A DNA stretch of 64,000 nucleotides. Source: Citrobacter sp. RHB25-C09. GTDB lineage: Bacteria > Pseudomonadota > Gammaproteobacteria > Enterobacterales > Enterobacteriaceae. The DNA lies in contig NZ_CP057483.1 of the NCBI RefSeq assembly GCF_013836145.1, forward strand, positions 2,294,001-2,358,000. The letters are read 5' to 3'. Below are positions 1-8,928 of the stretch, one piece after another. Each line of letters opens with the position of its first letter. The stretch's first letter is position 1. The position numbers and the translations under genes are program-made. Below the pieces are notes generated by a model. That model was given only the letters and a program-made list of their open reading frames with translations. It ran no database searches and had not been told where the DNA came from.

Positions 1-602
1 GCGAGGTGTTGATTGACGATCACCCGTTAAAATTCGGTGATTACTCGTTTCGTAGTCAGCGTATTCGCATGATTTTCCAGGATCCGTCCACGTCGCTTAA
101 CCCGCGTCAGCGTATTTCACAAATTCTGGACTTCCCGCTGCGACTAAATACCCAGCTTGAACCGGAACAGCGGCGTAAGCAGATTGTCGAAACCATGCGT
201 ATGGTGGGGCTGCTCCCGGACCACGTCAGCTATTACCCGCATATGCTGGCACCGGGGCAAAAACAGCGTCTGGGTCTGGCTCGCGCCCTGATCTTACGCC
301 CGAAAGTGATTATTGCCGATGAAGCGCTGGCGTCGCTGGATATGTCGATGCGTTCGCAGTTAATTAATCTGATGCTGGAATTACAGGAGAAACAGGGTAT
401 TTCTTATATTTATGTGACCCAGCATCTTGGAATGATGAAACACATCAGCGATCAGGTGCTGGTAATGCACCAGGGCGAGGTTGTCGAACGCGGTAGCACC
501 GCTGATGTACTGGCCTCGCCGCTGCACGAACTCACCCGCCGTTTGATTGCGGGACACTTTGGCGATGCGCTCACTGCCGATGCCTGGCGAAAAGATCGTT
601 AA
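1..602 (+). CDS. sapF: SapF, peptide ABC transporter ATP-binding protein (5' truncated by window edge)
   Basis: ATPase subunit of the SapABCDF inner-membrane importer, tied in enterobacteria to antimicrobial-peptide resistance and, for SapD, to potassium uptake. Only about the last 200 residues are present; the family is about 268 residues, so the N-terminus with Walker A lies left of the window. The frame is open from base 3. Visible are the Q-loop (MIFQDPSTSLNP), a degenerate signature LAPGQKQR in place of LSGGQ, which is also how E. coli SapF reads, Walker B (VIIADEALASLD) and the switch histidine in YVTQHLGMM. It would be the last gene of the sap operon, with fabI following on the same strand. 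Confidence 0.95.
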   Translation, partial: EVLIDDHPLKFGDYSFRSQRIRMIFQDPSTSLNPRQRISQILDFPLRLNTQLEPEQRRKQIVETMRMVGLLPDHVSYYPHMLAPGQKQRLGLARALILRPKVIIADEALASLDMSMRSQLINLMLELQEKQGISYIYVTQHLGMMKHISDQVLVMHQGEVVERGSTADVLASPLHELTRRLIAGHFGDALTADAWRKDR

Positions 603-620
603 CCAACCTCAGTGGTCGGA

Positions 621-649
621 TTAACTCTCCCGGCGTCTCGTGATAGAAT
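621..649 (+). promoter_or_regulatory. Putative sigma-70 promoter of fabI
   Basis: A -35-like TTAACT (621-626) and a -10-like TAGAAT (644-649) are separated by 17 bp, about 70 bp upstream of the fabI start. The match is moderate (-35 4/6, -10 5/6). Position suggests fabI has its own promoter rather than depending only on sap readthrough. Confidence 0.45.
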
Positions 650-720
650 CGCCGCGTTTTAACGACGGCTGGCTCTTATCGAAGGCCGGGCGCCACAACA
701 ATAACATAAGGATTTAAGCT

Positions 721-1509
721 ATGGGTTTTCTTTCCGGTAAGCGTATTCTGATCACCGGTCTTGCCAGCAAACTGTCCATCGCCTACGGTATCGCTCAGGC
801 GATGCACCGTGAAGGCGCTGAACTGGCATTCACCTATCAGAATGACAAACTGAAAGGCCGCGTGGAAGAATTTGCTGCTCAACTGGGTTCAAACATTGTC
901 CTGCAGTGCGATGTGGCAGAAGACGCCAGCATCGACGCGATGTTTGCAGAACTGGGCAAAGCCTGGCCGAAATTTGACGGCTTCGTTCACTCCATCGGTT
1001 TCGCACCTGGCGATCAACTGGATGGTGACTACGTGAACGCTGTCACCCGCGAAGGCTTTAAAATCGCACACGACATTAGCTCCTACAGCTTTGTGGCAAT
1101 GGCGAAAGCATGTCGTTCCATGCTGAACCCGAATTCTGCTCTGCTGACGCTCTCCTATCTGGGCGCAGAGCGCGCTATCCCGAACTACAACGTTATGGGG
1201 CTGGCAAAAGCGTCTCTGGAAGCCAACGTTCGCTACATGGCGAACGCGATGGGTCCGGAAGGTGTGCGTGTTAACGCCATCTCTGCAGGTCCGATCCGTA
1301 CTCTGGCCGCTTCCGGTATTAAAGATTTCCGTAAAATGCTGGCGCATTGCGAAGCGGTTACGCCGATCCGTCGTACCGTTACCATTGAAGATGTGGGTAA
1401 CTCTGCGGCCTTCCTGTGTTCCGATCTGTCCGGCGGTATTTCCGGCGAAGTGGTACACGTGGACGGTGGCTTCAGCATCGCCGCAATGAACGAACTGGAA
1501 CTGAAATAA
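721..1509 (+). CDS. fabI: Enoyl-[acyl-carrier-protein] reductase (NADH) FabI
   Basis: Catalyses the last reduction of each fatty-acid elongation cycle, trans-2-enoyl-ACP plus NADH to acyl-ACP, in the cytosol; the target of triclosan and isoniazid-like diazaborines in this family. The 262 residues equal the E. coli length. The sequence shows the divergent SDR dinucleotide motif (ITGLASKLSIAYGIA, about 12-26), Gly93 in the triclosan pocket (SIGFAPGDQL), and the catalytic Tyr-x6-Lys (Y156, K163 in NYNVMGLAK). The start is supported by TAAGGA about 10 nt upstream. A GC-rich hairpin follows the stop. No defect is seen. Confidence 0.98.
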   Translation: MGFLSGKRILITGLASKLSIAYGIAQAMHREGAELAFTYQNDKLKGRVEEFAAQLGSNIVLQCDVAEDASIDAMFAELGKAWPKFDGFVHSIGFAPGDQLDGDYVNAVTREGFKIAHDISSYSFVAMAKACRSMLNPNSALLTLSYLGAERAIPNYNVMGLAKASLEANVRYMANAMGPEGVRVNAISAGPIRTLAASGIKDFRKMLAHCEAVTPIRRTVTIEDVGNSAAFLCSDLSGGISGEVVHVDGGFSIAAMNELELK

Positions 1510-1528
1510 TTCTTCAGCGTTCCACGTT

Positions 1529-1547
1529 GGGCGGCGTTCTGCCGCCC
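1529..1547 (+). terminator. Hairpin after fabI, possible weak terminator
   Basis: GGGCGGC (1529-1535) and GCCGCCC (1541-1547) form a perfect 7-bp stem with a 5-nt loop, 19 bp after the fabI stop. A proper U-tract is missing, so termination is uncertain. Confidence 0.4.
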
Positions 1548-1709
1548 AGACTCCCCGCCTTTCTCCGTAATATATCTTTTCGATATTTATTATCACGTAA
1601 CAATCTTTCATCCCCTTCCACGCTTGCGCCAGGATAAAACAGCGAAAACGATCCGGCGTATTTTGCAGACGACGTGTCCGGGTCGCCACTTTCAGACCAA
1701 GGAACGCCC

Positions 1710-2861
1710 ATGGAACAACGCCGATATAGCGGCAAAAGCCACTGGTATCATGAAACTCAGTCCAGTACCTTGCCACAGGATGTGCTGCCGTTAGTCCCTG
1801 AAGCCGCCCACGTTAACGATCGCTTGCTGCTGGATTTAGCACTCTCTGAAGAAGATCTCCTGCCATACAAAAGCTGGCTACAGCCCGCTCGCCAACTTGC
1901 CGATGCCCTATTCCCGGCTCATGTTTCGCTGACGCGCCTGCATACCTTCAGCGCGTATGAGCGCATGAGCACAGCGCTTACGGTGGCACAAGTATCTGGC
2001 GTTCAGCGGCTGTGTAACCATTACGCTGCCCGCCTGACGCCCCTGCCCGGCCCTGACTCCTCACGCGAGAGTAACCACCGACTGGCACAAATCACCCAGT
2101 ATGCGCGCCAGCTTGCCATTTCCCCTTCCGTCATCGACGGTCGCGCCCGTCAGCATCTCAGTGACGTAGGGTTGTCCATCTGGGATGTAGTGTTAATTAA
2201 CCAAATCGTGGGTTTTGTGGGGTTCCAGGCTCGCGTTATCGCTATTTTTCAGGCCAGCCTTGGGCAGGCGGTACGCTGGCTGCCTGGGCTGGATATGCAG
2301 TCTTATGCTGGTGCTACCCCGTTTCAACAGCCAGAAGCCTCCTGGCATACCGCACTCGCCCCGGTTGAAACGCCTTACGCCAATGCGGAGCAAAGTGCAT
2401 GTCTTTTGCGCGTTGAATCAAACGCTAAGCTCAGGTCGCTGGCTCCCGTGTTGGTTCATCAGCCGACGATCCTGTCCTTACTCGCCAGGCTTATGGAAAG
2501 CGGCTTATCTGCACAAACCGCCAGTCATGAATTCGCCAACCTGTTGACCTCGCGGATTAATGGCAGCGTCAGTTGCTTTAACGAGCAGGCACTCAGCCTC
2601 CCTGAACAGACTGCCCTTGTCATACCTTTACGCCAGCATGAGTGCGAGATTGAACGGTGGGAGCGACAACAGCCCAGTCAACGCCCGCTCTTTCAGGCGA
2701 TAAATTTACTCACCCGCGCACCAGATCGTTTTAGCGCCGCGCAGTTTACCCCGCTACAGCAACAGCTCGGATCCGTTTCCCAAACGATTAATCTGTTGGG
2801 CTGGAGTGGCCTGTGTGGCTGGCTGAATCGGCTAAAAATCGCACTGGGTGAGACATATTAG
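1710..2861 (+). CDS. yciW: YciW, CMD-domain (AhpD-like) oxidoreductase family protein
   Basis: 383-residue homologue of E. coli YciW, a putative peroxidase/oxidoreductase linked in E. coli to L-cysteine metabolism and reported as CysB-controlled. The molecular reaction is unknown. The middle region (about 80-190) resembles the carboxymuconolactone-decarboxylase/AhpD-like helical fold but I see no CxxC pair. I chose ATG 1710 (MEQRRYSGKSH) over an upstream in-frame ATG at 1674 because AAGGA sits 7 nt before it and the N-terminus then matches E. coli. The C-terminal half is clearly more diverged from E. coli than the neighbouring genes; only the last about 40 residues (RAPDRFSAAQFTPL to RLKIALGET) are tightly conserved. 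Confidence 0.88.
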   Translation: MEQRRYSGKSHWYHETQSSTLPQDVLPLVPEAAHVNDRLLLDLALSEEDLLPYKSWLQPARQLADALFPAHVSLTRLHTFSAYERMSTALTVAQVSGVQRLCNHYAARLTPLPGPDSSRESNHRLAQITQYARQLAISPSVIDGRARQHLSDVGLSIWDVVLINQIVGFVGFQARVIAIFQASLGQAVRWLPGLDMQSYAGATPFQQPEASWHTALAPVETPYANAEQSACLLRVESNAKLRSLAPVLVHQPTILSLLARLMESGLSAQTASHEFANLLTSRINGSVSCFNEQALSLPEQTALVIPLRQHECEIERWERQQPSQRPLFQAINLLTRAPDRFSAAQFTPLQQQLGSVSQTINLLGWSGLCGWLNRLKIALGETY

Positions 2862-2951
2862 TACCGCTAAATAACAGAAAGAGCGCTTGCCGCATCAGGG
2901 AGTTTCGCGTAAAACTGTCAGCCGCTCTTATGGCCACGAAAATAGACAAAT

Positions 2952-4886
2952 ATGTTTCAGGACAACCCGCTGCTAGCGCAGCTAAAACAGCAATTACATT
3001 CCCAGACGCCGCGAGCTGAAGGGGTAGTTAAAGGCACTGAAAAAGGTTTTGGCTTCCTGGAAGTCGACTCGCAAAAAAGTTATTTCATCCCGCCGCCGCA
3101 GATGAAAAAAGTAATGCATGGTGACCGTGTTATTGCCGTGATCCATACTGACAAAGATCGTGAGACTGCCGAACCAGAAGAACTGGTTGAGCCATTCCTG
3201 ACCCGTTTCGTGGGTAAAATCCAGGGCAAGAACGATCGTCTGTCCATCGTGCCGGATCATCCGCTGCTGAAAGATGCTATCCCTTGCCGCGCTGCGCGCG
3301 GTGTGGAACATGAATTTAAAGAAGGTGACTGGGCTGTCGCAGAAATGCGCCGTCATCCTCTGAAAGGCGACCGCACGTTCTATGCTGAATTAACCCAATT
3401 TATTACCTTCGCCGACGATCATTTCGTGCCGTGGTGGGTAACCCTGGCGCGCCACAATCTTGAAAAAGAAGCGCCTGAAGGCATTGCGACTGAGATGCTG
3501 GATGAAGGTCTGCAACGTCAGGATCTAACCGCACTGAATTTTGTCACCATTGACAGCGCCAGTACGGAAGATATGGACGATGCGCTGTACGCTGAAGAGC
3601 TGGCCGACGGCAAACTGCAACTGACCGTCGCCATTGCTGACCCGACAGCCTGGATCGCTGAAGGCAGCAAGCTGGATAACGCTGCTAAAGTGCGCGCATT
3701 TACCAACTATCTGCCAGGCTTCAACATTCCGATGCTCCCACGAGAGCTCTCTGACGATCTCTGCTCACTGCGCCCCAATGAAGAGCGTCCGGTGCTCGCC
3801 TGCCGCATGACCATCACCGCCGATGGTACTATCGAGGATGAGATTACCTTCTTCGCGGCAACCATCGAGTCAAAAGCGAAGCTGGCCTATGACAACGTCT
3901 CCGACTGGCTGGAAAATACCGGTAGCTGGCAGCCAGAAAGCGAAGAGATCGCTCATCAAATCCGCTTGCTGCATCGCATCTGCCTGAGCCGTGGCGAATG
4001 GCGTCACCATCATGCGCTGGTCTTTAAGGATCGTCCCGACTACCGCTTTATTCTCGGTGAGAAAGGCGAAGTGCTGGATATCGTGGCTGAGCCGCGTCGT
4101 ACCGCCAACCGCATTGTCGAAGAAGCGATGATTGCCGCTAATATCTGCGCTGCCCGCGTCCTGCGTGACAAGCTCGGGTTTGGTATTTACAACGTGCATC
4201 TCGGGTTTGACCCGGCGAATGCCGACGCGCTGGCAGCGCTGTTGCAATCCCACGGTATGCATGTGAACGCCGAAGAGGTGTTAACGCTGGAAGGCTTCTG
4301 CAAGCTGCGCCGTGAACTGGATGCACAACCGTCCGGCTTCCTCGATAGCCGTATTCGCCGCTTCCAGTCCTTTGCTGAAATCAGTATCGATCCCGGCCCG
4401 CACTTTGGTTTGGGCCTGGAAGCCTACGCCACCTGGACCTCACCTATTCGTAAATACGGCGATATGATTAACCATCGCCTGTTGAAAGCGGTGATTAAAG
4501 GTGAAAGCGTCAGCCGTCCGCAGGATGATATCACTCAGCAGATGACCGATCGTCGCCGCCTGAACCGTATGGCAGAACGTGACGTCGGTGACTGGCTGTA
4601 TGCCCGTTTCCTGAAGGGCAACGTCGGGACCGATACGCGCTTTGCGGCAGAGATCGTTGATATCAGCCGTGGCGGTATGCGTGTCCGTCTGGTCGATAAC
4701 GGTGCGGTAGCGTTTATTCCGGCGCCGTTCCTGAATGCCGTTCGCGACGAACTGGTTTGCAGCCAGGAAAACGGTACTGTACAGATCAAAGGTGAAACGG
4801 TTTACAAAGTGACGGATGTTATTGATGTCACCATCGCCGAAGTGCGGATGGAAACCCGAAGCATCATCGCCCGCCCGATTGTCTGA
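2952..4886 (+). CDS. rnb: Exoribonuclease II (RNase II)
   Basis: Processive 3'-to-5' hydrolytic exoribonuclease that degrades single-stranded RNA and trims mRNA tails; in E. coli inner-membrane associated. It has 644 residues, identical to the E. coli length. Order: two cold-shock OB domains (about 20-180), the RNB catalytic domain (about 190-530) with metal-binding acidic cluster IDSASTEDMDD (D201, D207, D209, D210 by E. coli numbering), and a C-terminal S1 domain (about 555-640). No strong Shine-Dalgarno is visible before ATG 2952, but the N-terminus MFQDNPLLAQLKQQLH is the conserved one. A strong terminator follows. Its stability is regulated by PdeR (next gene) in E. coli. Confidence 0.98.
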   Translation: MFQDNPLLAQLKQQLHSQTPRAEGVVKGTEKGFGFLEVDSQKSYFIPPPQMKKVMHGDRVIAVIHTDKDRETAEPEELVEPFLTRFVGKIQGKNDRLSIVPDHPLLKDAIPCRAARGVEHEFKEGDWAVAEMRRHPLKGDRTFYAELTQFITFADDHFVPWWVTLARHNLEKEAPEGIATEMLDEGLQRQDLTALNFVTIDSASTEDMDDALYAEELADGKLQLTVAIADPTAWIAEGSKLDNAAKVRAFTNYLPGFNIPMLPRELSDDLCSLRPNEERPVLACRMTITADGTIEDEITFFAATIESKAKLAYDNVSDWLENTGSWQPESEEIAHQIRLLHRICLSRGEWRHHHALVFKDRPDYRFILGEKGEVLDIVAEPRRTANRIVEEAMIAANICAARVLRDKLGFGIYNVHLGFDPANADALAALLQSHGMHVNAEEVLTLEGFCKLRRELDAQPSGFLDSRIRRFQSFAEISIDPGPHFGLGLEAYATWTSPIRKYGDMINHRLLKAVIKGESVSRPQDDITQQMTDRRRLNRMAERDVGDWLYARFLKGNVGTDTRFAAEIVDISRGGMRVRLVDNGAVAFIPAPFLNAVRDELVCSQENGTVQIKGETVYKVTDVIDVTIAEVRMETRSIIARPIV

Positions 4887-4901
4887 CGCGCGGTTTATCA
4901 G

Positions 4902-4937
4902 CGGCCTTTCTTTTGTGAGAAAGGCCGTTTTCTTTTT
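4902..4937 (+). terminator. Rho-independent terminator of rnb
   Basis: CGGCCTTTCT (4902-4911) pairs with AGAAAGGCCG (4918-4927), loop of 6 nt, followed by a run of Ts broken by one C. This is 16 bp past the rnb stop codon. Confidence 0.9.
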
Positions 4938-5119
4938 TCCTCCCGATTTCCTTCCACCCGCTACACTTCACATTGTCATTTGGTGATTTTTGGACACCTA
5001 TCCAAAACACAATGACGTTGAAATAGTTAAACTTATTCTCCGCATCGTTCGTTTGGTATGTGATCTGGCTAGCTTTTCCATTCATGGACGTTCGCGCTTT
5101 ATGCTGGAGGGTGTAAATC

Positions 5120-7111
5120 ATGAAAGATTTCCAGGAGTCCGCTACGTTGTATAGCTTTTTGGGTACTCACACCCCTTACTGGCACTTATCGAATGAGTCT
5201 GACGTTCTTCATTTGGCGGTCAACGAATCCACTCATGACGCAGAAGCGATTGCGTTATCGCCTGAACAAGCTCAGCGCATCCGTGATATGACGGTTATTA
5301 CCTCAAGCCTGATGATGACATTGCCATTTGAGAACAGCGATATTCCTGTGCATCTGGTTGGCCGCAAAATAAGCAAGCACCAATGGGCAGGGAGCGCTTC
5401 AGCCTGGCACGACACCCCTTCTGTCGCCCGCGATCTGGTAAAGGGCCTGTCATTTGCCGAACAGGTCGTTTCCGAGGCTAATTCAGTTATCGTCATTCTT
5501 GATAGCCAGGGCAATATTCAGCGCTTCAACCGTCTTTGTGAAGAATATACCGGGCTCAAAGAACAGGAAGTGATTGGGCAAAGCGTATTCAAGCTCTTTA
5601 TGAGTCGTCGTGAAGCCGTCGCTTCTCATCGCAACATGAGTGGTTTTTTCCGCAATGGCAACTCCTGGGAAGTGGAGCGCTGGGTCAAGACACTAAAGGG
5701 GCAAAGACTGTTTTTGTTCCGCAATAAATTCGTTCACAGCGGCAGCGGTAAGAACGAAATCTATCTTATCTGTTCAGGAACCGACATCACCGAAGAACGT
5801 CGCGCACAGGAGCGTTTGCGCGTGCTGGCAAGTACCGACACGATTACCGGTTTACCTAACCGGAATGCCATCCTGGAGCTGATTAACCAAGCTGTTTCGC
5901 ATTCGGATGACAGTCAGGTCGGAATTGTCTATCTCGATCTCGATAATTTCAAAAAGGTCAATGACGCCTATGGTCATATGTTTGGTGACCAGCTTTTGCA
6001 GGCAGTGTCACTAGCGCTGTTGAGCTGCCTGGAAGAAAATCAGCTGCTGGCGCGACTCGGCGGTGATGAATTCATAGTGCTGGCCAGCCATACGTCACAG
6101 AGTTCACTGGAGGCGGTGGCCTCACGGATATTAACCCGGTTGCGCCAGCCTTTTCGCATCGGTCTGCTTGAGATTTATACCAGCTGTTCGCTGGGCATCG
6201 CGCTGGCGCCTCAACATGGCAGCACCAGCGAGGATTTGATCCGTAACGCCGATACCGCGATGTATACCGCAAAGGAAGGCGGACGTGGACAGTTTTGCGT
6301 GTTCTCGCCTGAAATGAATGAGCGCGTATTCGAGTATCTCTGGTTGGATACCAACTTACGTAAAGCGCTCGACAACGATCAGCTCGTGATTCACTATCAA
6401 CCCAAGATCACATGGCGCGGCGAGGTTAGAAGTCTGGAGGCACTGGTTCGCTGGCAGTCTCCTGAACGCGGTCTTATTCCGCCAAACGATTTTATCTCCT
6501 ATGCGGAAGAATCCGGGTTAATCGTACCGCTTGGGCGTTGGGTCATCATCGACGTGGTTCGCCAGGTGGCGAAATGGCGGAATAAAGGAATAAATCTTCG
6601 GGTAGCGGTGAATATCTCAGCCCGTCAGCTTGCTGACCAGACACTTTTTACCGATCTGAAGCAGGTGCTGCAGGAACTCAATTTTGAATATTGCCCTATT
6701 GATGTTGAGCTAACAGAAAGTTGTCTGATCGAGAATGAATCCCTCGCTCTTTCCGTGATCCAGCAGTTCAGTAAATTAGGCGCCCAGGTGCATCTCGACG
6801 ATTTTGGCACGGGCTATTCCTCTTTATCCCAGTTGGCGCGCTTCCCGATTGATGCGATAAAACTCGATCAGGCCTTCGTCAGGGACATACATAAGCAGTC
6901 TGTTTCGCAATCTATGGTGCGCGCCATTGTCGCCGTCGCACAGGCGCTCAATCTCCAGGTCATTGCGGAAGGTGTCGAAAGTCGCAAAGAGGATGCGTTT
7001 CTCACTAAAAATGGCGTCAATGAAAGACAAGGATTTCTGTTTGCCAAACCGATGCCTGCCGCCGTGTTTGAGCGCTGGTATAAGCGATATCTGAACAACA
7101 AAATGCGTTAA
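5120..7111 (+). CDS. pdeR: Cyclic di-GMP phosphodiesterase PdeR (PAS-GGDEF-EAL)
   Basis: Cytosolic trigger phosphodiesterase that hydrolyses c-di-GMP to pGpG; in E. coli it restrains DgcM/MlrA-dependent csgD transcription, and was first named Gmr for its effect on RNase II stability. It has 663 residues against 661 in E. coli. Order: N-terminal region, PAS domain (about 110-230), GGDEF (about 240-400; motif at about 314-318, reading RLGGDEF where E. coli has RPGGDEF), and EAL domain (about 410-660) with SLEALVRW near residue 440, plus DDFGTGYSS and EGVES motifs complete. GGAGGG lies 9 nt before the ATG. Context rnb-pdeR-yciZ-yciT matches E. coli. Confidence 0.97.
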   Translation: MKDFQESATLYSFLGTHTPYWHLSNESDVLHLAVNESTHDAEAIALSPEQAQRIRDMTVITSSLMMTLPFENSDIPVHLVGRKISKHQWAGSASAWHDTPSVARDLVKGLSFAEQVVSEANSVIVILDSQGNIQRFNRLCEEYTGLKEQEVIGQSVFKLFMSRREAVASHRNMSGFFRNGNSWEVERWVKTLKGQRLFLFRNKFVHSGSGKNEIYLICSGTDITEERRAQERLRVLASTDTITGLPNRNAILELINQAVSHSDDSQVGIVYLDLDNFKKVNDAYGHMFGDQLLQAVSLALLSCLEENQLLARLGGDEFIVLASHTSQSSLEAVASRILTRLRQPFRIGLLEIYTSCSLGIALAPQHGSTSEDLIRNADTAMYTAKEGGRGQFCVFSPEMNERVFEYLWLDTNLRKALDNDQLVIHYQPKITWRGEVRSLEALVRWQSPERGLIPPNDFISYAEESGLIVPLGRWVIIDVVRQVAKWRNKGINLRVAVNISARQLADQTLFTDLKQVLQELNFEYCPIDVELTESCLIENESLALSVIQQFSKLGAQVHLDDFGTGYSSLSQLARFPIDAIKLDQAFVRDIHKQSVSQSMVRAIVAVAQALNLQVIAEGVESRKEDAFLTKNGVNERQGFLFAKPMPAAVFERWYKRYLNNKMR

Positions 7112-7208
7112 GGGGACGAATCCCCAGTCGCTTACTCAATGAAGTGACTGGGGTGAGTGAGTGAAGCTAAAACATAGTCAGCTCGAAGTATGGCGAGCAT
7201 AAGCTTAT
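7112..7208. repeat. ERIC/IRU-like palindromic element, degenerate
   Basis: Directly after the pdeR stop lies CCCCAGTC (7122-7129) with its inverse GACTGGGG (7146-7153), extended by near-complementary arms. After it comes text like the ERIC end (CGAAGTATGGCGAGCATA, 7184-7201). The AAGTGACTGGGGTGAG core (7142-7157) is the classic ERIC motif. The element is shorter than the usual about 127 bp, so one end is lost or rearranged. It may also terminate pdeR transcription. Confidence 0.65.
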
Positions 7209-7314
7209 ATATAGTATTCCCTAATGATTATACCGAACCTTAATTTTCCCTTCTCTTTTGGCGCTATTTTTTGCATCATTAAATGCAATAAGAGTCTGAT
7301 AAAGGATCACCGCC

Positions 7315-7497
7315 ATGACCGATCTCGATGCAAAACGGGTTGCCGAGCGTATTGATACTGTACTGGATATTCTGGTTGCCGGTGATTACCACTCCGCCAT
7401 CCATAATCTCGAAATTCTGAAAGCCGAATTGCTCAGTAAGGTACAGGATGAAGCGGCATCACCCGCAGGCAAACCCAGAGCGCCATGGGAGATTTAA
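7315..7497 (+). CDS. yciZ: YciZ, small conserved protein of unknown function
   Basis: 60-residue soluble protein, homologue of E. coli YciZ (about 57 residues). The sequence MTDLDAKRVAERIDTVLDIL suggests one or two amphipathic helices; the tail ends in the conserved APWEI. There are no membrane segments, cysteines or catalytic motifs. AAAGGAT lies 10 nt upstream of the ATG. It sits between pdeR and yciT on the same strand, with its own upstream AT-rich region. I do not know a function. Confidence 0.88.
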   Translation: MTDLDAKRVAERIDTVLDILVAGDYHSAIHNLEILKAELLSKVQDEAASPAGKPRAPWEI

Positions 7498-7595
7498 TCT
7501 GTTCGCAGCGTTGTGATGACAAGCAAAGTCTGGATGTTGCTGCCACCGCACGTGTTTAATCCACGGTATAAAAACCACAATAAAAAAATAATGTT

Positions 7596-8345
7596 ATGAA
7601 TTCCCGACAACAATCAATTTTGCAAATGGTGATTGATAAAGGCCAGGTCAGCGTGGCTGAACTGGCAAAAATCACCGGCGTTTCTGAAGTCACCATTCGA
7701 CAGGATTTGAACACGCTTGAAAAACAGAGTTATCTGCGCCGGGCACACGGCTACGCCGTGTCTCTCGATAGCGAAGATGTTGAAACTCGGATGATGACGA
7801 ACTACACCCTGAAGCGCCAGTTGGCTGAATTTGCGGCATCGCTGGTGAATCCTGGTGAATCGGTATTCATCGAAAACGGGAGTAGTAACGCGCTGCTGGC
7901 CCGGACACTTGCCGAACAAAAAGATGTCACCATTATTACCGTTAGCAGTTATATTGCGCACTTACTGAAAGAAACGCAGTGCGAAGTGATCCTGCTTGGC
8001 GGTATCTATCAGAAAAAAAGCGAAAGCATGGTCGGTCCCCTTACCCGCCAGTTTATTCAGCAGGTCCATTTCAGTAAGGCATTTATCGGCATTGACGGTT
8101 GGCAGCCTGAAACAGGGTTTACCGGCCGCGATATGATGCGTTCCGATGTGGTCAATGCGGTACTCGAAAAAGGTTCAGAGGCCATCGTGCTCACAGATAG
8201 CTCGAAGTTTGGCGCCGTTCATCCCTACACGCTGGGTCCTATCGCGCGTTTCAGCCGCGTTATTACCGATAGCAAAATCAGCGACCGCGATAGAATTCAG
8301 ATGGAAAAAGCCGGCCTGACGGTAAATATCGTCGACGCTGGGTAA
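7596..8345 (+). CDS. yciT: DeoR-family transcriptional regulator YciT
   Basis: 249-residue regulator. The N-terminal winged helix-turn-helix (about 1-60) carries the DeoR signature VSVAELAKITGVSEVTIRQDL; the C-terminal DeoR sugar-phosphate sensor domain (about 75-235) is ISOCOT-fold like, with IENGSSNALLAR and FIGIDGW...GFTGRD. Family members usually repress sugar or nucleoside catabolic genes and respond to a phosphorylated intermediate; in E. coli YciT has been linked to osmolarity control. The effector is unknown. The start is the only good ATG in frame, though the upstream region is AT-rich with no strong Shine-Dalgarno. Confidence 0.93.
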   Translation: MNSRQQSILQMVIDKGQVSVAELAKITGVSEVTIRQDLNTLEKQSYLRRAHGYAVSLDSEDVETRMMTNYTLKRQLAEFAASLVNPGESVFIENGSSNALLARTLAEQKDVTIITVSSYIAHLLKETQCEVILLGGIYQKKSESMVGPLTRQFIQQVHFSKAFIGIDGWQPETGFTGRDMMRSDVVNAVLEKGSEAIVLTDSSKFGAVHPYTLGPIARFSRVITDSKISDRDRIQMEKAGLTVNIVDAG

Positions 8346-8603
8346 TCTCTGCGCAGAGAATTTGCCTATGGCAGATCCTCTGCGCTCTGAGACTATTCCG
8401 ACTCCTCAATTAAGACTATTTACCTGTTATTAGCAGGTGGGTGTCGTAAAATTATTATTAGCGATATAACAGGAAGTGACTATCACCTGCGTGATATTAC
8501 CCTGCGCAATAAGGTTTTACGGATGACTTTTTCAGTGACGAATATTTAAACTATAGTCAAAGAGAGTTTCTTTCCGTGAATCATTAATTCAGGAGAAAGT
8601 ATT

Positions 8604-8822
8604 ATGTTTGTAACGAGCAAAAAAATGACCGCTGCGGTGCTGGCAATTGCGCTGGCGATGTCTCTGAGCGCCTGCTCTAACATGTCCAAACGTGACCGTA
8701 ACACCGCGATTGGTGCCGGTGCGGGTGCTGTAGGTGGTGCTGTCTTAACAGACGGTAGCGCGCTGGGTACGCTGGGTGGCGCCGCTGTGGGTGGTATTAT
8801 CGGCCATCAGGTTGGTAAATAA
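8604..8822 (+). CDS. osmB: Osmotically inducible lipoprotein OsmB
   Basis: 72-residue outer-membrane lipoprotein induced in E. coli by osmotic stress and stationary phase (RpoS and Rcs inputs). The signal peptide has a positively charged start (TSKKM), a hydrophobic core and a lipobox LSAC giving lipidation at Cys23. The mature part is a glycine-zipper (GAGAGAVGGAV...GGAAVGGIIG), typical of the family. AGGAGA precedes the ATG. The 258-bp upstream gap holds its promoter region, but I do not assign individual boxes. A bidirectional terminator separates it from yciH. Confidence 0.96.
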   Translation: MFVTSKKMTAAVLAIALAMSLSACSNMSKRDRNTAIGAGAGAVGGAVLTDGSALGTLGGAAVGGIIGHQVGK

Positions 8823-8900
8823 TCGTAAATCATCTACGATTGAACGGCTCATAATAAAATACGAACATTTTTTGGTCTGTACTACACAAGAGAATATAAA

Positions 8901-8925
8901 AGCCACGACAATGATCGTGGCTTTT
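8901..8925. terminator. Bidirectional terminator between osmB and yciH
   Basis: AGCCACGA (8901-8908) pairs with TCGTGGCT (8915-8922), with A-rich sequence to the left and TTTT to the right, between the convergent osmB and yciH genes. Confidence 0.85.
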
Positions 8926-8928
8926 CGT

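Noticed and set aside
889..1776. 295-codon minus-strand ORF opposite fabI
   Set aside because: It mirrors the fabI codon pattern, has no Shine-Dalgarno or recognisable domain, and fabI is certain.
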